DNA of 64,000 nucleotides from Rhizobium sp. P38BS-XIX (GCF_012641435.1 NZ_JABAIJ010000006.1:186001-250000); one strand, 5' to 3'. Shown: positions 8,800 through 20,273, numbered from the stretch's first letter. Made by a program: numbers and translations. The notes: a model not told the origin generated them from the letters alone.

Positions 8800-9105
8800 T
8801 CAATTGATCCGGCCGGCGGCCGCCTTGTCCATCGCCTTTGCCAGCTTGACGTCGTGATCCGTCAGACCGCCGGCATCATGCGTCGTCAGCTTCACCTCTA
8901 CGCGGGAATAAACGTTGAACCATTCGGGATGGTGATTGAGTTTCTCCGCCGCAAGCGCGGCCTCGGTCATAAAGCCAAAGGCTTCGACAAAATTGCGAAA
9001 CTTGAATGTCTTGGAAATGGAAAGACGATCGTCGGCGGGCGTCCACCCGCTCAACTCGACGGGAATCTGATCGATTGCAGCCGGCTCCAGCTTCTCGTAT
9101 TTCAT
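8800..9105 (-). CDS. phhB: 4a-hydroxytetrahydrobiopterin dehydratase (pterin carbinolamine dehydratase)
   Basis: It dehydrates the 4a-carbinolamine produced by aromatic amino-acid hydroxylases, recycling the pterin cofactor; homologues can also have other roles. The 101-residue protein carries the family motif NHHPEWFNVYSRVEVKL followed by LTTHDAGGLTDHDVKLA, including the catalytic histidine pair and the aspartate. Length and motif spacing are normal. No phenylalanine hydroxylase gene is in this window. It is divergent from the low-molecular-weight phosphatase gene, with 35 bases between start codons. Confidence 0.92.
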   Translation of the reverse strand: MKYEKLEPAAIDQIPVELSGWTPADDRLSISKTFKFRNFVEAFGFMTEAALAAEKLNHHPEWFNVYSRVEVKLTTHDAGGLTDHDVKLAKAMDKAAAGRIN

Positions 9106-9140
9106 GGCACGTTACTCCTCTCAAGCGATTGAACGATAGC

Positions 9141-9605
9141 ATGGATCGTCACAGGATTCTTTTTGTCTGCGCCGGCAACATCTGCCGCTCACCCCTAGCC
9201 GAAGGCATTTTCAGGCATCTGGTGACTGAGGCCGGTCGCTCCGCCGAATTCGAAATCGATTCGGCCGGCACTGGTGGCTGGCATCAGGGCCAGCGGCCGG
9301 ACCGCCGCTCGGTTGCCGCGGCAGCGGGACATGGGATCGATATATCCAGCCAAAGGGCGCGCCGCATCGAACCTGCCGACTTCAGCAGCTTCGACCTGAT
9401 CCTCGCAATGGATCAAGACAATTTGAAGAACTTGCGCAAATCAGCGCCTGCCGATGCGCTCGGCAGGCTGCACCTCTTCAATGCCTTCACGCTCGGCAGC
9501 AACAGGGATATTCCCGATCCCTATTACGGCGACCGCGAGGATTTCGAGGCCGTTTATACCATGCTCTTGGCTGGCTGCAGTGCGCTGCTGCCCAAGGCCG
9601 GGTAG
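9141..9605 (+). CDS. Low-molecular-weight protein-tyrosine phosphatase
   Basis: This cytoplasmic phosphatase has 154 residues. The active-site loop CAGNICRSP (C10-X5-R16) follows the first beta strand, and the general-acid motif IPDPYYG lies near the C-terminus, so all catalytic elements are present. Family members remove phosphate from tyrosine on protein kinases or from arginine. No tyrosine kinase or polysaccharide cluster lies nearby, so it looks like the stand-alone housekeeping type. The ATG at 9141 directly precedes DRHRILFVCAGN. Its last 52 bases overlap the convergent thpR gene. Confidence 0.92.
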   Translation: MDRHRILFVCAGNICRSPLAEGIFRHLVTEAGRSAEFEIDSAGTGGWHQGQRPDRRSVAAAAGHGIDISSQRARRIEPADFSSFDLILAMDQDNLKNLRKSAPADALGRLHLFNAFTLGSNRDIPDPYYGDREDFEAVYTMLLAGCSALLPKAG

Positions 9606-10150
9606 GTACTTCTCGGCTCGTGAAGCGGGAAGATTTCTTCCGTGAGATAGGGACCGCCACCGACCGATTCGCGCGAGGACAGAAGCACGAAGCGTCCCAC
9701 CGTGAACGGCGCCGTGTAGAAGTTGCCGCGACCGGAGAGATAGTGCACGACGTCATCGACACGCGAGGATTTCAACCTAGCGAGCGTGACATGCGGCGTG
9801 AACTTGCGCGGGTCCGGCTGCAGACCGATGCGCTGGCAAATGCGCTCGATCTCGCCTTGCAGCGCAAACATCTCCGGCGTCTGTGAGACGCCTGCCCAGA
9901 CCGAATGCGGTTTCTTCGAACCGAAGGACCCGATACCCTCCAGCCGAAGCTGGAATTCAGGCCGATCTATCCGGTCCAGTCGATCGACGATCTCATCGGC
10001 CGTGCGCCCATCGACATCGCCGATGAAGCGCAAAGTGATGTGATAATTTTCAACGTCGATCCACCTGGCTCCCGGGAGACCACCGCGCAACAATGACAGG
10101 CTCATGGCCGCATTGCGCGGAATTTCGAGGGCGGTAAAAAGTCTCGGCAT
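9554..10150 (-). CDS. thpR: RNA 2',3'-cyclic phosphodiesterase (2H family)
   Basis: The 198-residue protein opens with MPRLFTALEIP and carries two HxT motifs, YHITLRFIGD and THVTLARL, the hallmark of the two-histidine phosphoesterase fold. These enzymes open 2',3'-cyclic phosphate ends of RNA, and were first named 2'-5' RNA ligases. The ATG at 10150 has GGGGAG eight bases upstream. The C-terminus is somewhat longer than usual and overlaps the convergent phosphatase gene by 52 bases, which leaves the exact biological 3' end the only unusual point. Confidence 0.9.
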   Translation of the reverse strand: MPRLFTALEIPRNAAMSLSLLRGGLPGARWIDVENYHITLRFIGDVDGRTADEIVDRLDRIDRPEFQLRLEGIGSFGSKKPHSVWAGVSQTPEMFALQGEIERICQRIGLQPDPRKFTPHVTLARLKSSRVDDVVHYLSGRGNFYTAPFTVGRFVLLSSRESVGGGPYLTEEIFPLHEPRSTYPALGSSALQPAKSMV

Positions 10151-10218
10151 GACGAGCACTCCCCGAATCTCTTGCAGGTATTAGCAGGGAATCACGCATT
10201 TGCAGGCGGTGCAAGTAT

Positions 10219-10869
10219 CTATTTCGCACCTGCGTCAATCATCCCTACAAAACTTATAACGGACGGTAAGATGCGCTCGACCATCACATCGACCCCCTTG
10301 GGGTTCGGATGCATCCCGTCGGAGAGCTGCAGGTCCGCCTGCGCGGCCACACCGTCGAGGAAGAAGGGATAAAGCGTAAGCTGATATTTGTCGGCGAGAC
10401 GCTTGTAGATCGGGTTGAACTTGCCGGCATAGTCAGGCCCCATGTTCGGCGGCGCCAGCATGCCGGCGAGAAAGATCGGTATCTTCCGCTCTTTCAACTG
10501 CTCGATCATCGTCTCCAGATTTTTCTCGGTCTGCTCGGGCGGAATGCCGCGCAGAGCGTCGTTGGCGCCGAGCTCCAGGATCACGCCGTCCGTGCCATCA
10601 GGCACCGACCAGTCGATGCGCGAGAGGCCGCCGGACGTCGTGTCGCCGGATACGCCCGCATCGGCCACGGCAATATCGAGCCCCTTGGCCTTCAACGCCG
10701 CCTCCAGCTTGGCCGGAAAGCCGTCGCCGGGCGGCAGCTGATATCCGGCCATCAGGCTGTCGCCGAAACCGACCAGCTGAATGGTCCGAGCCTGCGCAGC
10801 ACCGGCCGCGCCAAACAAAAGACCGAAAGTGATGACAGCGAAGTGAAGCGCAGCAACTTTAAATCCCAT
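10219..10869 (-). CDS. Secreted SGNH-fold arylesterase / lysophospholipase L1-like
   Basis: This is a TesA-like periplasmic hydrolase of 216 residues. The N-terminus is a signal peptide (hydrophobic AVITFGLLFGAAGAAQA). It is followed by block I GFGDSLMAGYQL with the catalytic serine, block III GANDALRG and block V SDGMHPNPKG with the Asp-His pair. It should cleave short esters or lysophospholipids. An open frame continues far upstream, but that part is antisense to the ABC ATPase gene, so ATG at 10869 is taken. Divergence from a YbbA/YbbP-type ABC pair resembles the tesA-ybbA-ybbP neighbourhood of enterobacteria. Confidence 0.92.
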   Translation of the reverse strand: MGFKVAALHFAVITFGLLFGAAGAAQARTIQLVGFGDSLMAGYQLPPGDGFPAKLEAALKAKGLDIAVADAGVSGDTTSGGLSRIDWSVPDGTDGVILELGANDALRGIPPEQTEKNLETMIEQLKERKIPIFLAGMLAPPNMGPDYAGKFNPIYKRLADKYQLTLYPFFLDGVAAQADLQLSDGMHPNPKGVDVMVERILPSVISFVGMIDAGAK

Positions 10870-10950
10870 GATCCATTCCCTAAATTCGCTGCTCGGGCCA
10901 GTCGCGCCCGCCATTATCTCTGATGTTCTCTGATATATAGGGCGTTCGCA

Positions 10951-11661
10951 TTGGCAAAAACCATCATTGAGCTGAAGAAGGCGGATTTGACGCTCGGCAA
11001 TGCCGCCGCATCGGTCCATGTGCTGAAGAACATCGACCTTACGATCATGGAGGGTGAGTCCGTCGGCATCGTCGGTCCTTCGGGCTCCGGCAAGTCGACG
11101 CTGCTGATGGTGCTGGCCGGTCTCGAAAAACTCGACAGCGGCGAACTTTTGATCCGCGACACGCCCCTGCACAGCCTCAGCGAGGATCGCATCGCCGATT
11201 TCCGCGGCCGCAACATCGGCATCGTCTTCCAGTCTTTCCACCTGATCGCCAACATGACGGCGCTCGAAAATGTCGCGGTGCCATTGGAGCTTGCCAATGT
11301 CCGCGATGCTTTCGAGATCGCTCGACGGGAACTGGAAGCCGTGGGATTGGGCGAAAGGCTCCATCACTATCCGGGCCAGCTTTCCGGCGGTGAACAGCAG
11401 CGTGTTGCGATCGCCCGCGCATTGGCACCCTCTCCCGCCGTCCTGATAGCCGACGAACCGACAGGCAATCTCGATACGGATACGGGCCGGCAGATCGCCG
11501 ATCTGCTTTTTGCCCAGCAGGCGGAGCGCGGAACGACAATGCTGCTCGTCACCCATGATCCGGCGCTGGCGGCGCGCTGCTCGCGCCAGATTCGCGTGCG
11601 CTCCGGCGAAATTGAAAACGACAGCACGCGCACACGCACCAACCAGGCAGCCATGGCATGA
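10951..11661 (+). CDS. ABC transporter ATP-binding protein, YbbA/LolD type
   Basis: This 236-residue ATPase has Walker A GPSGSGKST (42-50), Q-loop VFQSFHLI, signature LSGGEQQRVAIARAL, Walker B VLIADEP and switch histidine LLVTHDPAL. It groups with the MacB/LolD/YbbA class that works with FtsX-like permeases in cell-envelope processes. Its stop codon overlaps the start of the large permease gene by four bases (ATGA), so the two are translationally coupled. The start given is TTG at 10951, where the protein reads MAKTIIELKKADLTLG. No good ATG exists in the first 30 codons, so TTG is likely but not proven. Confidence 0.93.
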   Translation: MAKTIIELKKADLTLGNAAASVHVLKNIDLTIMEGESVGIVGPSGSGKSTLLMVLAGLEKLDSGELLIRDTPLHSLSEDRIADFRGRNIGIVFQSFHLIANMTALENVAVPLELANVRDAFEIARRELEAVGLGERLHHYPGQLSGGEQQRVAIARALAPSPAVLIADEPTGNLDTDTGRQIADLLFAQQAERGTTMLLVTHDPALAARCSRQIRVRSGEIENDSTRTRTNQAAMA

Positions 11662-14204
11662 GCACGGCGGGATCTCGCCTGACGCTCGCCTTCCGCCTTG
11701 CCCTGCGCGAACTGCGCGGAGGCCTTGCCGGCTTCTATATCTTTCTTGCCTGCATTGCGCTCGGCACCGGCGCGATCGCCGCCGTCAACTCCGTCTCGCG
11801 GTCGATCACCGACGCAATCGCGACACAAGGCCAGTCGCTGCTTGCCGGCGACGCGCGCTTCGAGCTGCGCAACCGCGAGGCAACTCCAGAAGAGGTGACC
11901 TATCTCCAAAGCCTCGGCACGCTTTCCCGCTCCACCGGCGTCCGCTCCATGGCACGCCTGCCCGACGGTTCCGACCAGGCGCTGGTCGAAGTCAAGGCCG
12001 TCGATGATGCCTATCCGCTTTACGGCACCTTCACCGCCGAGCCCGATCAGCCTCTATCGATGCTGCTGGCCGCGAAGGATGGCACTTATGGAGCCGTCGT
12101 CGCCCCGCTGCTACTCGAGCGTCTCAATCTCAAGGTCGGTGGCGATTTGCTGCTGGGCAATACCAGGCTGCGCATCACCGGCACCGTCCAGAACGAGCCC
12201 GACGCCGTCTCTGAAGGTTTCGGCTTCGCGCCCCGCCTGTTGACGAGCCGCGACGCCCTTATGGCTTCCGGCCTGATCACCACAGGCAGCCTCGTCGAGC
12301 AGGCTTACCGGGTGCGAATGGCCGATCCAGCCGTCGGCATCCGCAATCTCGGCGACCGCGCCAATGCCGCCTTCCCGCAAGCTGGCTGGTCGATCCGCAC
12401 CAGCAACCGCGCCGCGCCGCAGCTCGCTGATAACGTCACCCGCTTCTCGCAATTCCTGACGCTGGTGGGTCTGGCGGCCCTCATCGTCGGTGGCGTCGGC
12501 GTCGCCAACGCCGTGCGCGCCTTCCTGGATTCGAAGCGCACGACCATCGCGACCTTCAAATGCCTGGGTGCGCCAGCCTTCGTCGTCGTGCTGATCTATC
12601 TTATTCAGATTGCCGTCATCGCGCTCGCGGGCATCGTGATCGGCCTCGTGCTCGGTGCGATCGCCCCGATCATCGCCTCGCAATTCATGGCGGAATTTCT
12701 GCCTATTTCCACCGCCCCGCGGCTTTATCCCGGCGCGCTGACCCTGGCGGCTCTTTTCGGCCTGCTAACGACGCTCGCCTTTGCGATCCCACCGCTTGGC
12801 CATGCCCGTGAGGTTCCGGCAACGGCGCTGTTTCGCGAGCAGGGCTTCGAAGCGCGCCGCCTGCCCGGCTGGCCCTATCTGCTCGCCGCCGGCGCCCTGA
12901 TGGCGGCTCTGGCGGCTCTTGCCATCGTTACCGCCTATGATCGGTTCATCGCTGTCGTCTTCATCGTTTCGATTGGCGCGGCCTTCATCGTGTTGCGCGT
13001 TGTCGCCGCCGTGCTGTCCTGGCTTGCCAAACGCAGCCCGCGCGTACGCTCGCCCGCACTGCGGCTTGCGATCGGCAATATTCATCGACCGGGAGCGCTC
13101 ACCTCCTCCGTCGTGCTTTCGCTCGGCCTTGGTCTGGCACTTCTGGTCACGCTGACGCTGATCGACGGCAACATGCGCCGCGAGTTGATGGGGCGCATGA
13201 GCGAACAGGCGCCGAATTTCTTCTTCGTCGATATCCAAGGTCCGGAACTGGAAGGCTTCCGCAAAATCGTTCTTGCCGAAGATCCGAAGGGCAAGCTTGT
13301 AGAGGCGCCGATGCTGCGCGGGCGTATCGTCGCCTTCAACGGCGAGGATGTGACCAAGATGAAGGTGCCGGCAGCGGGTCAATGGGTCCTGCGTGGCGAT
13401 CGCGGCATCACTTATGCCGAGACGGTGCCGGAAAACGCCTCGGTTACCGAAGGAAAATGGTGGGACAAGGACTATAGCGGCGAACCGCTCGTCTCCTTTT
13501 CCGAGGAAGAGGGCAAGGCGCTCGGTCTGAAGCTCGGCGACAAGGTCACCGTCAACGTGCTTGGGCGCAATATCACCGCCAAGATTGCCAGCTTCCGTAA
13601 GGTGCAATGGCAATCGCTATCGATCAATTTCGTGATGATCTTCTCGCCGAACACCTTCAAGGGTGCGCCGCACGCCTGGCTGGCGACCCTCACGGATACG
13701 TCCGCCACGTCGGAGCAGGAAGCCGCGATCCTGAGGAAGGTCACCAACGCCTATCCGACCATAACGAGCGTCCGCGTCAAGGATGCGCTCGATGTCGTCA
13801 ACACGCTCGTGGGCCAGCTAGCGACCGCAATCCGCTCCGCCGCGTCGGTGGCGCTGATCGCTTCCGTTCTCGTACTGGCCGGAGCGTTGGCCGCCGGCAA
13901 CCGAGCCCGCACCCATGATGCGGTCATTTTGAAGACGCTCGGCGCAACGCGCGCAACATTGATACGAGCCTTCAGCTACGAATATCTGATCCTGGGTTCG
14001 GCAACGGCAATCTTTGCCCTGATCGCCGGCTCGGCGTCCGCCTGGTACATCGTCAGCCGCATCATGCATCTGCCGTCGACATTCCTGCCCGATGTCGCCC
14101 TGTCCACCCTCGTCATCGCTCTGGTTCTCACCGTTGGCATCGGACTGATCGGCACCTGGCGCATCCTTGGCCAGAAGGCAGCGCCCGTTCTGCGCGAGCT
14201 GTAA
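11658..14204 (+). CDS. Large ABC transporter permease, YbbP-like (FtsX domains)
   Basis: This 848-residue membrane protein has one N-terminal membrane segment, a large periplasmic region, then two FtsX-type membrane blocks (around VGLAALIVGGVGVANAVRAF and the C-terminal VALIASVLVLAGALAAGNRA), plus a central group of helices. This two-block layout is that of YbbP, the partner of YbbA. The transported molecule is unknown; proposed roles for the class involve lipid or hydrophobic substrate handling at the inner membrane, and the divergent TesA-like esterase fits that loosely (inference). It is coupled to the ATPase gene by a four-base overlap. Confidence 0.92.
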   Translation: MSTAGSRLTLAFRLALRELRGGLAGFYIFLACIALGTGAIAAVNSVSRSITDAIATQGQSLLAGDARFELRNREATPEEVTYLQSLGTLSRSTGVRSMARLPDGSDQALVEVKAVDDAYPLYGTFTAEPDQPLSMLLAAKDGTYGAVVAPLLLERLNLKVGGDLLLGNTRLRITGTVQNEPDAVSEGFGFAPRLLTSRDALMASGLITTGSLVEQAYRVRMADPAVGIRNLGDRANAAFPQAGWSIRTSNRAAPQLADNVTRFSQFLTLVGLAALIVGGVGVANAVRAFLDSKRTTIATFKCLGAPAFVVVLIYLIQIAVIALAGIVIGLVLGAIAPIIASQFMAEFLPISTAPRLYPGALTLAALFGLLTTLAFAIPPLGHAREVPATALFREQGFEARRLPGWPYLLAAGALMAALAALAIVTAYDRFIAVVFIVSIGAAFIVLRVVAAVLSWLAKRSPRVRSPALRLAIGNIHRPGALTSSVVLSLGLGLALLVTLTLIDGNMRRELMGRMSEQAPNFFFVDIQGPELEGFRKIVLAEDPKGKLVEAPMLRGRIVAFNGEDVTKMKVPAAGQWVLRGDRGITYAETVPENASVTEGKWWDKDYSGEPLVSFSEEEGKALGLKLGDKVTVNVLGRNITAKIASFRKVQWQSLSINFVMIFSPNTFKGAPHAWLATLTDTSATSEQEAAILRKVTNAYPTITSVRVKDALDVVNTLVGQLATAIRSAASVALIASVLVLAGALAAGNRARTHDAVILKTLGATRATLIRAFSYEYLILGSATAIFALIAGSASAWYIVSRIMHLPSTFLPDVALSTLVIALVLTVGIGLIGTWRILGQKAAPVLREL

Positions 14205-14284
14205 ATACTTCTCGCGCAGTGCGGAACACCTTGAAGCATCGCGATATTACGCCGATTTAACGTGTCACCGGTGGCTTGACCCTT

Positions 14285-14398
14285 GTCTATACGGCTCGAA
14301 AGCCTCATATTCTCTGCAGGCATGCTGAGCTCCGCAGCGGCGCCTGGACCCGATAAGGCCCGACACCGTATCCAAATCGGAGCTTGAAAGAGGAAAAC
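14285..14398 (+). promoter_or_regulatory. Structured 5' leader, probable ybhL RNA motif
   Basis: The leader of the Bax-inhibitor gene contains a clear hairpin: CAGGC (14317-14321) pairs with GCCTG (14342-14346), and inside it GCTG (14324-14327) pairs with CAGC (14335-14338). A GC-rich stretch with GGACCCGATAAGGCCC follows. A conserved RNA motif named ybhL has been described by comparative genomics upstream of exactly this gene family in alpha-proteobacteria. Gene context and structure support the call; I could not align it to the family model. Confidence 0.55.
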
Positions 14399-15139
14399 AT
14401 GGCTGACTTTCGCAATTACCAAAACCGGGTGCAGAGCGGTGCACGTTCCGGTGCGATGATAGACGAAGGCCTTCGAGCCTACATGCTCAAGGTCTATAAC
14501 CTGATGGCGCTGGGTCTGGCGATCACGGGTGTTGCCGCCTATCTCGCCTTCTCGCTCGCTTTTGCCGACGGACAGATCACGGCCTTCGGCCAGGCGATCT
14601 ATCTGAGCCCGCTGAAGTGGGTTGTCATTTTCGCTCCGCTCGCAATGGTCTTCTTCCTGAGCTACAGGATTAACCGCATGAGCGTGGCCGCCGCGACGAC
14701 GACCTTCTGGGTCTATGCCGCGCTGATGGGTCTGTCGCTGTCGTCGATCTTCATCATCTACACCGGCCAGAGCGTCGTGCAGACCTTCTTCGTGACCGCC
14801 GCCTCCTTCGGCGCGCTGTCGCTGTTCGGCTACACGACGAAGCGTGATCTTTCCGGCATGGGCTCGTTCATGATGATGGGTCTCTTCGGCCTGATCATCG
14901 CCTCGCTGGTCAACATCTTCCTGCATTCCTCGGCAATGCAGTTCGCGATCTCCGCGATCGGCGTGCTGATCTTCGCAGGCCTGACGGCCTACGACACGCA
15001 GCGAATCAAGGAAATGTACTTCGAAGCCGACGACGCCTCGGCCGCCGGCCGCAAGGCGATCATGGGCGCCCTGTCGCTCTACCTCGACTTCGTGAACCTG
15101 TTCATGTTCCTGCTGCGCTTCATGGGCAACCGTAACTAA
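14399..15139 (+). CDS. ybhL: Bax inhibitor-1 / YccA family membrane protein
   Basis: This 246-residue inner-membrane protein has seven hydrophobic segments and belongs to the BI-1 (TMBIM) family, whose members can act as pH-sensitive calcium leak channels or interact with membrane proteases. Conserved parts seen are YNLMALGLAITGVAAY near the N-terminus and the C-terminal AGLTAYDTQRIKEMY with the acidic residues typical of the family. The ATG at 14399 has AGAGGA five bases upstream. A TTG five codons earlier is in frame but lacks a suitable site. The gene is monocistronic, has a structured leader and ends at a strong terminator. Confidence 0.93.
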   Translation: MADFRNYQNRVQSGARSGAMIDEGLRAYMLKVYNLMALGLAITGVAAYLAFSLAFADGQITAFGQAIYLSPLKWVVIFAPLAMVFFLSYRINRMSVAAATTTFWVYAALMGLSLSSIFIIYTGQSVVQTFFVTAASFGALSLFGYTTKRDLSGMGSFMMMGLFGLIIASLVNIFLHSSAMQFAISAIGVLIFAGLTAYDTQRIKEMYFEADDASAAGRKAIMGALSLYLDFVNLFMFLLRFMGNRN

Positions 15140-15160
15140 GCGCACGGCGTGACCAAAATG

Positions 15161-15186
15161 AAAGGCGGCTTCGGCCGCCTTTTTTA
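15161..15186 (+). terminator. Intrinsic terminator of the Bax-inhibitor gene
   Basis: An AAAGGCGGC / GCCGCCTTT stem with a stable TTCG tetraloop is followed by a run of six Ts, starting 21 bases after the stop codon. Confidence 0.92.
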
Positions 15187-15255
15187 TTTGCCTGGCCATG
15201 AGCCGTTCGATTTGATAGCTGCCGTCGCAAATTCGCAGATCAGGCAACAGTATCA

Positions 15256-15813
15256 ATGTCCGTCAGCCTCCGCAGTGCAATCTCAGACGACCTTCCCTAC
15301 ATCACCGCGATCTACCGCGACTCCGTGTTGAACGGCACGGCAAGCTATGAAATCACGCCGCCCAGCATGGAGGAGATGACAGGTCGTTTCCTGGCGATCC
15401 GTGACAAGGGCTATCCCTATCTCGCCGCCGAGGACGAGAGCGGCGTGTTTCTCGGCTACGCCTATGCCTCGGCGTTTCGTCCGCGGCCGGCTTATCGCTG
15501 GATGGTGGAGGATTCGATCTATCTGGCGCCAGAAGCGCGCGGACGCGGCGTCGGCCGGCTGCTGCTCGATGCCCTGGTTGAAAGCTGCCAGACCCTCGGT
15601 TTTCGCCAGATGATCGCCGTCATCGGCGGCGCCCATCCCGCCTCGGTCGCCGTTCATCGCGCCGCAGGCTTCACCGAAACCGGGCTATTGAAAGGCACCG
15701 GCTACAAGCACGGCCGATGGCTGGATACCATGCTCATGCAAAAGGCGCTGGGCGAGGGCAACAGCACCGATCCGGATGCGTCCGTCTATCCGGGAATCTT
15801 GTTCGAGGGATAG
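15256..15813 (+). CDS. GNAT N-acetyltransferase, phosphinothricin-acetyltransferase-like
   Basis: The 185-residue protein matches the Pat/Bar/YncA subgroup of GNAT acetyltransferases, which acetylate phosphinothricin, methionine sulfoximine or similar compounds with acetyl-CoA. Visible marks are IYRDSVLNGTASYE near the N-terminus, the acetyl-CoA loop EARGRGVGRLLL, and C-terminal HRAAGFTETGLLKGTGYKHGRW. The last of these corresponds to the GF..G...VG.K.G.W pattern of the subgroup. It would act in the cytoplasm. The true substrate is unknown, and a role in detoxifying a natural amino-acid analogue is only an inference. Confidence 0.88.
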   Translation: MSVSLRSAISDDLPYITAIYRDSVLNGTASYEITPPSMEEMTGRFLAIRDKGYPYLAAEDESGVFLGYAYASAFRPRPAYRWMVEDSIYLAPEARGRGVGRLLLDALVESCQTLGFRQMIAVIGGAHPASVAVHRAAGFTETGLLKGTGYKHGRWLDTMLMQKALGEGNSTDPDASVYPGILFEG

Positions 15814-15829
15814 CGCGCCTGCGGAAAAG

Positions 15830-16231
15830 CTACTTATCCACGAGCTTCAGCTGCTTGTCGAATACCTTGAGAACCTGCTGGAGGTCATGGCCGCGCTTCA
15901 AGATCATGCCGTTGGTGTTGACCACGGAAAACGCCCCTTGCTTGGCGGCAAGCTTCGGGTTCTTTTCGATGCGGAAGAGCGGCAGCTCGCCGGAGCGTTT
16001 GAAGACGGAGAAGACCGCCATGTCCCTCATGTGATCGATGGCGTAGTCACGCCATTCGCCCTCACCGACCATGCGGCCATAGATCCACAGAATGGCATCC
16101 AGCTCGCGACGATGGAACGTCACCGGCAGCGGATCCTTGCTCTGCTTGTATTCCCTGAGATCGACGACGACGGAGGAATTAGTATCGGCGGAACGGTTTT
16201 CGCTATGTCGCAAATCCGGCTGATCAGTCAT
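15830..16231 (-). CDS. DUF2794 family protein
   Basis: This 133-residue soluble protein is conserved in alpha-proteobacteria and has no known function. The core reads VTFHRRELDAILWIYGRMVGEGEWRDYAIDHM when read in two parts, then AVFSVFKRSGELPLFRIEKNPKLA and a C-terminal QVLKVFDKQLKLVDK. There is no signal peptide or membrane segment. The ATG at 16231 has GGGGGA upstream; a TTG one codon earlier is possible. Its 3' end lies 16 bases from the convergent acetyltransferase gene, with no clear terminator between. The family label comes from recognition of the core, not from a search. Confidence 0.75.
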   Translation of the reverse strand: MTDQPDLRHSENRSADTNSSVVVDLREYKQSKDPLPVTFHRRELDAILWIYGRMVGEGEWRDYAIDHMRDMAVFSVFKRSGELPLFRIEKNPKLAAKQGAFSVVNTNGMILKRGHDLQQVLKVFDKQLKLVDK

Positions 16232-16579
16232 CAATCCCCCAAGGGTTATCTCATGACAAGTGAATGACAGTTTGCCTCAGACGCACCAAATTGCAAGACG
16301 CCTGACGGCTCAGAATTTCGTTCGACGGCCAAAAGCACCTTGGCCGCGCCGCATTTCAGTCAAAACGAAGCCAAAATTACAGGAAGTATAAGCGCCGTTT
16401 GACGCCGCCGCGTCAAACGGCCCGGCCGGGGCGCATCGATTAAACCCCAGCCCCGAATGCGTCCTCGCCGGGCACTTCCCCTTTTGGCGCAGCCAAATCA
16501 GCAAGCCATTTTGGCGGACAGCCAAGATAGGGAAAGGGAAAGCCTTTCGGCACTCACCCTGCGGCTCTGCAAAAGACGG
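16232..16579. other. 348-base intergenic region with one strong hairpin
   Basis: No gene is seen between the DUF2794 and DUF1223 genes. It contains a perfect 11-bp inverted repeat at 16395-16420: CCGTTTGACGC and GCGTCAAACGG around a four-base CGCC loop, with no T-run on either side. The DUF2794 promoter should also lie here. A small RNA is possible but unsupported. Confidence 0.5.
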
Positions 16580-17323
16580 TCAGCCGTCCGAGCCGATTGT
16601 CAGAACCGTTGCACCGATAATGGCGGCGGGATCTCCTGAGGGCGTCGAAGACTGCAGGAGAACCGCAAGGCCTCTGCGCCCGGCCTTGTCGAGGACATTG
16701 GCTGGCAAAACGATATTCATGGCCTTGCCGTCCCACATGCCGACCGTCTCGACATCGGAAACCGCATGCATGTAGGCAATCTGCTGACCGTTGTTCTCGC
16801 CGCCCTTCGGAGCCACCATCTGTTCCTTATCGAAATAGACGACGACCACATTGGCCTTGCCGTGTCCATCGCCGATCTGAATGGAAAGCTCGTCACCCTT
16901 CATCGCGGCATTCACGGGAATGGTCAGCCCCTCGCCATCGCGCTGGAAATTATCGAGCTTGACGTTGATCGCATCGAGATCGGCACCGTTCATATGGTCC
17001 CTGCCGTTGACGACGGCCTGCGGCGTGTAGACCCCGCTGCGGCCCATCGTGCGGGCATAGGCATACTGGCGCGCCGTGTTGTCCTTGGACGCCATCGTGT
17101 CGCTCCAACCGAGATAATTCCAGTAATCGACATGATAGGCGAGCGCCACGACATTGCCCTGGCGGATGAGTTTGCGAAACGCCGCATCGGCCGGCGGACA
17201 GGAGGCGCAGCCCTGCGCGGTAAACAGCTCGACCACACCCTTGATCTTCGCGGCATCCTGCGCGTGCAGCGAACTTGCCAGCGCGATGCCTGCCAGGAGT
17301 GGAATCGAAAATCGAAGGCGCAT
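16580..17323 (-). CDS. DUF1223 family secreted thioredoxin-like protein
   Basis: The 247-residue protein has a signal peptide (IPLLAGIALASSLHA) followed by a thioredoxin-like fold. The motif VELFTAQGCASCPPADAAF has a CxxC pair in the position of the redox-active cysteines, and later stretches such as YHVDYWNYLGWSDTMAS and GVYTPQAVVNGR are characteristic of DUF1223. It is probably periplasmic and redox-active; its partners are unknown. The C-terminal part is a beta-rich domain. It lies downstream of acnA in the same direction, but the acnA terminator and 259 bases separate them, so it is probably transcribed alone. Confidence 0.85.
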   Translation of the reverse strand: MRLRFSIPLLAGIALASSLHAQDAAKIKGVVELFTAQGCASCPPADAAFRKLIRQGNVVALAYHVDYWNYLGWSDTMASKDNTARQYAYARTMGRSGVYTPQAVVNGRDHMNGADLDAINVKLDNFQRDGEGLTIPVNAAMKGDELSIQIGDGHGKANVVVVYFDKEQMVAPKGGENNGQQIAYMHAVSDVETVGMWDGKAMNIVLPANVLDKAGRRGLAVLLQSSTPSGDPAAIIGATVLTIGSDG

Positions 17324-17530
17324 TTCCCTTTTACCTCTGTCTCAAATTTCGAGAGCCGTCTGCTAAAGACAGGCTCCGAAACACGCACGCTCCCTATGCG
17401 GCCATGCCGACATCAAGCCTGAAAAATCTGAAACAAGAGATAATAGTTTAGCGCGATGACGCAAAGTCACGATGGGGTGAGGCCGGGGTGAGCCCGCAGG
17501 CTTGCCGTACACATCACCGTGAAAAACAAG

Positions 17531-17559
17531 AGGCCGCCGGAAGAGTTTTCCGGCGGCCT
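17531..17559 (-). terminator. Intrinsic terminator of acnA
   Basis: A perfect 12-bp stem (AGGCCGCCGGAA with TTCCGGCGGCCT) with a five-base loop is followed on the minus strand by CTTGTTTTTC. It begins 24 bases after the acnA stop codon. Confidence 0.9.
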
Positions 17560-17582
17560 TCAGGAATGGCGTTGAAAGCCTA

Positions 17583-20273
<2,691 letters not shown>

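Noticed and set aside
10870..11556. N-terminal extension of the SGNH esterase
   Set aside because: It is antisense to the ABC ATPase gene, and a signal peptide starts exactly at the ATG at 10869.
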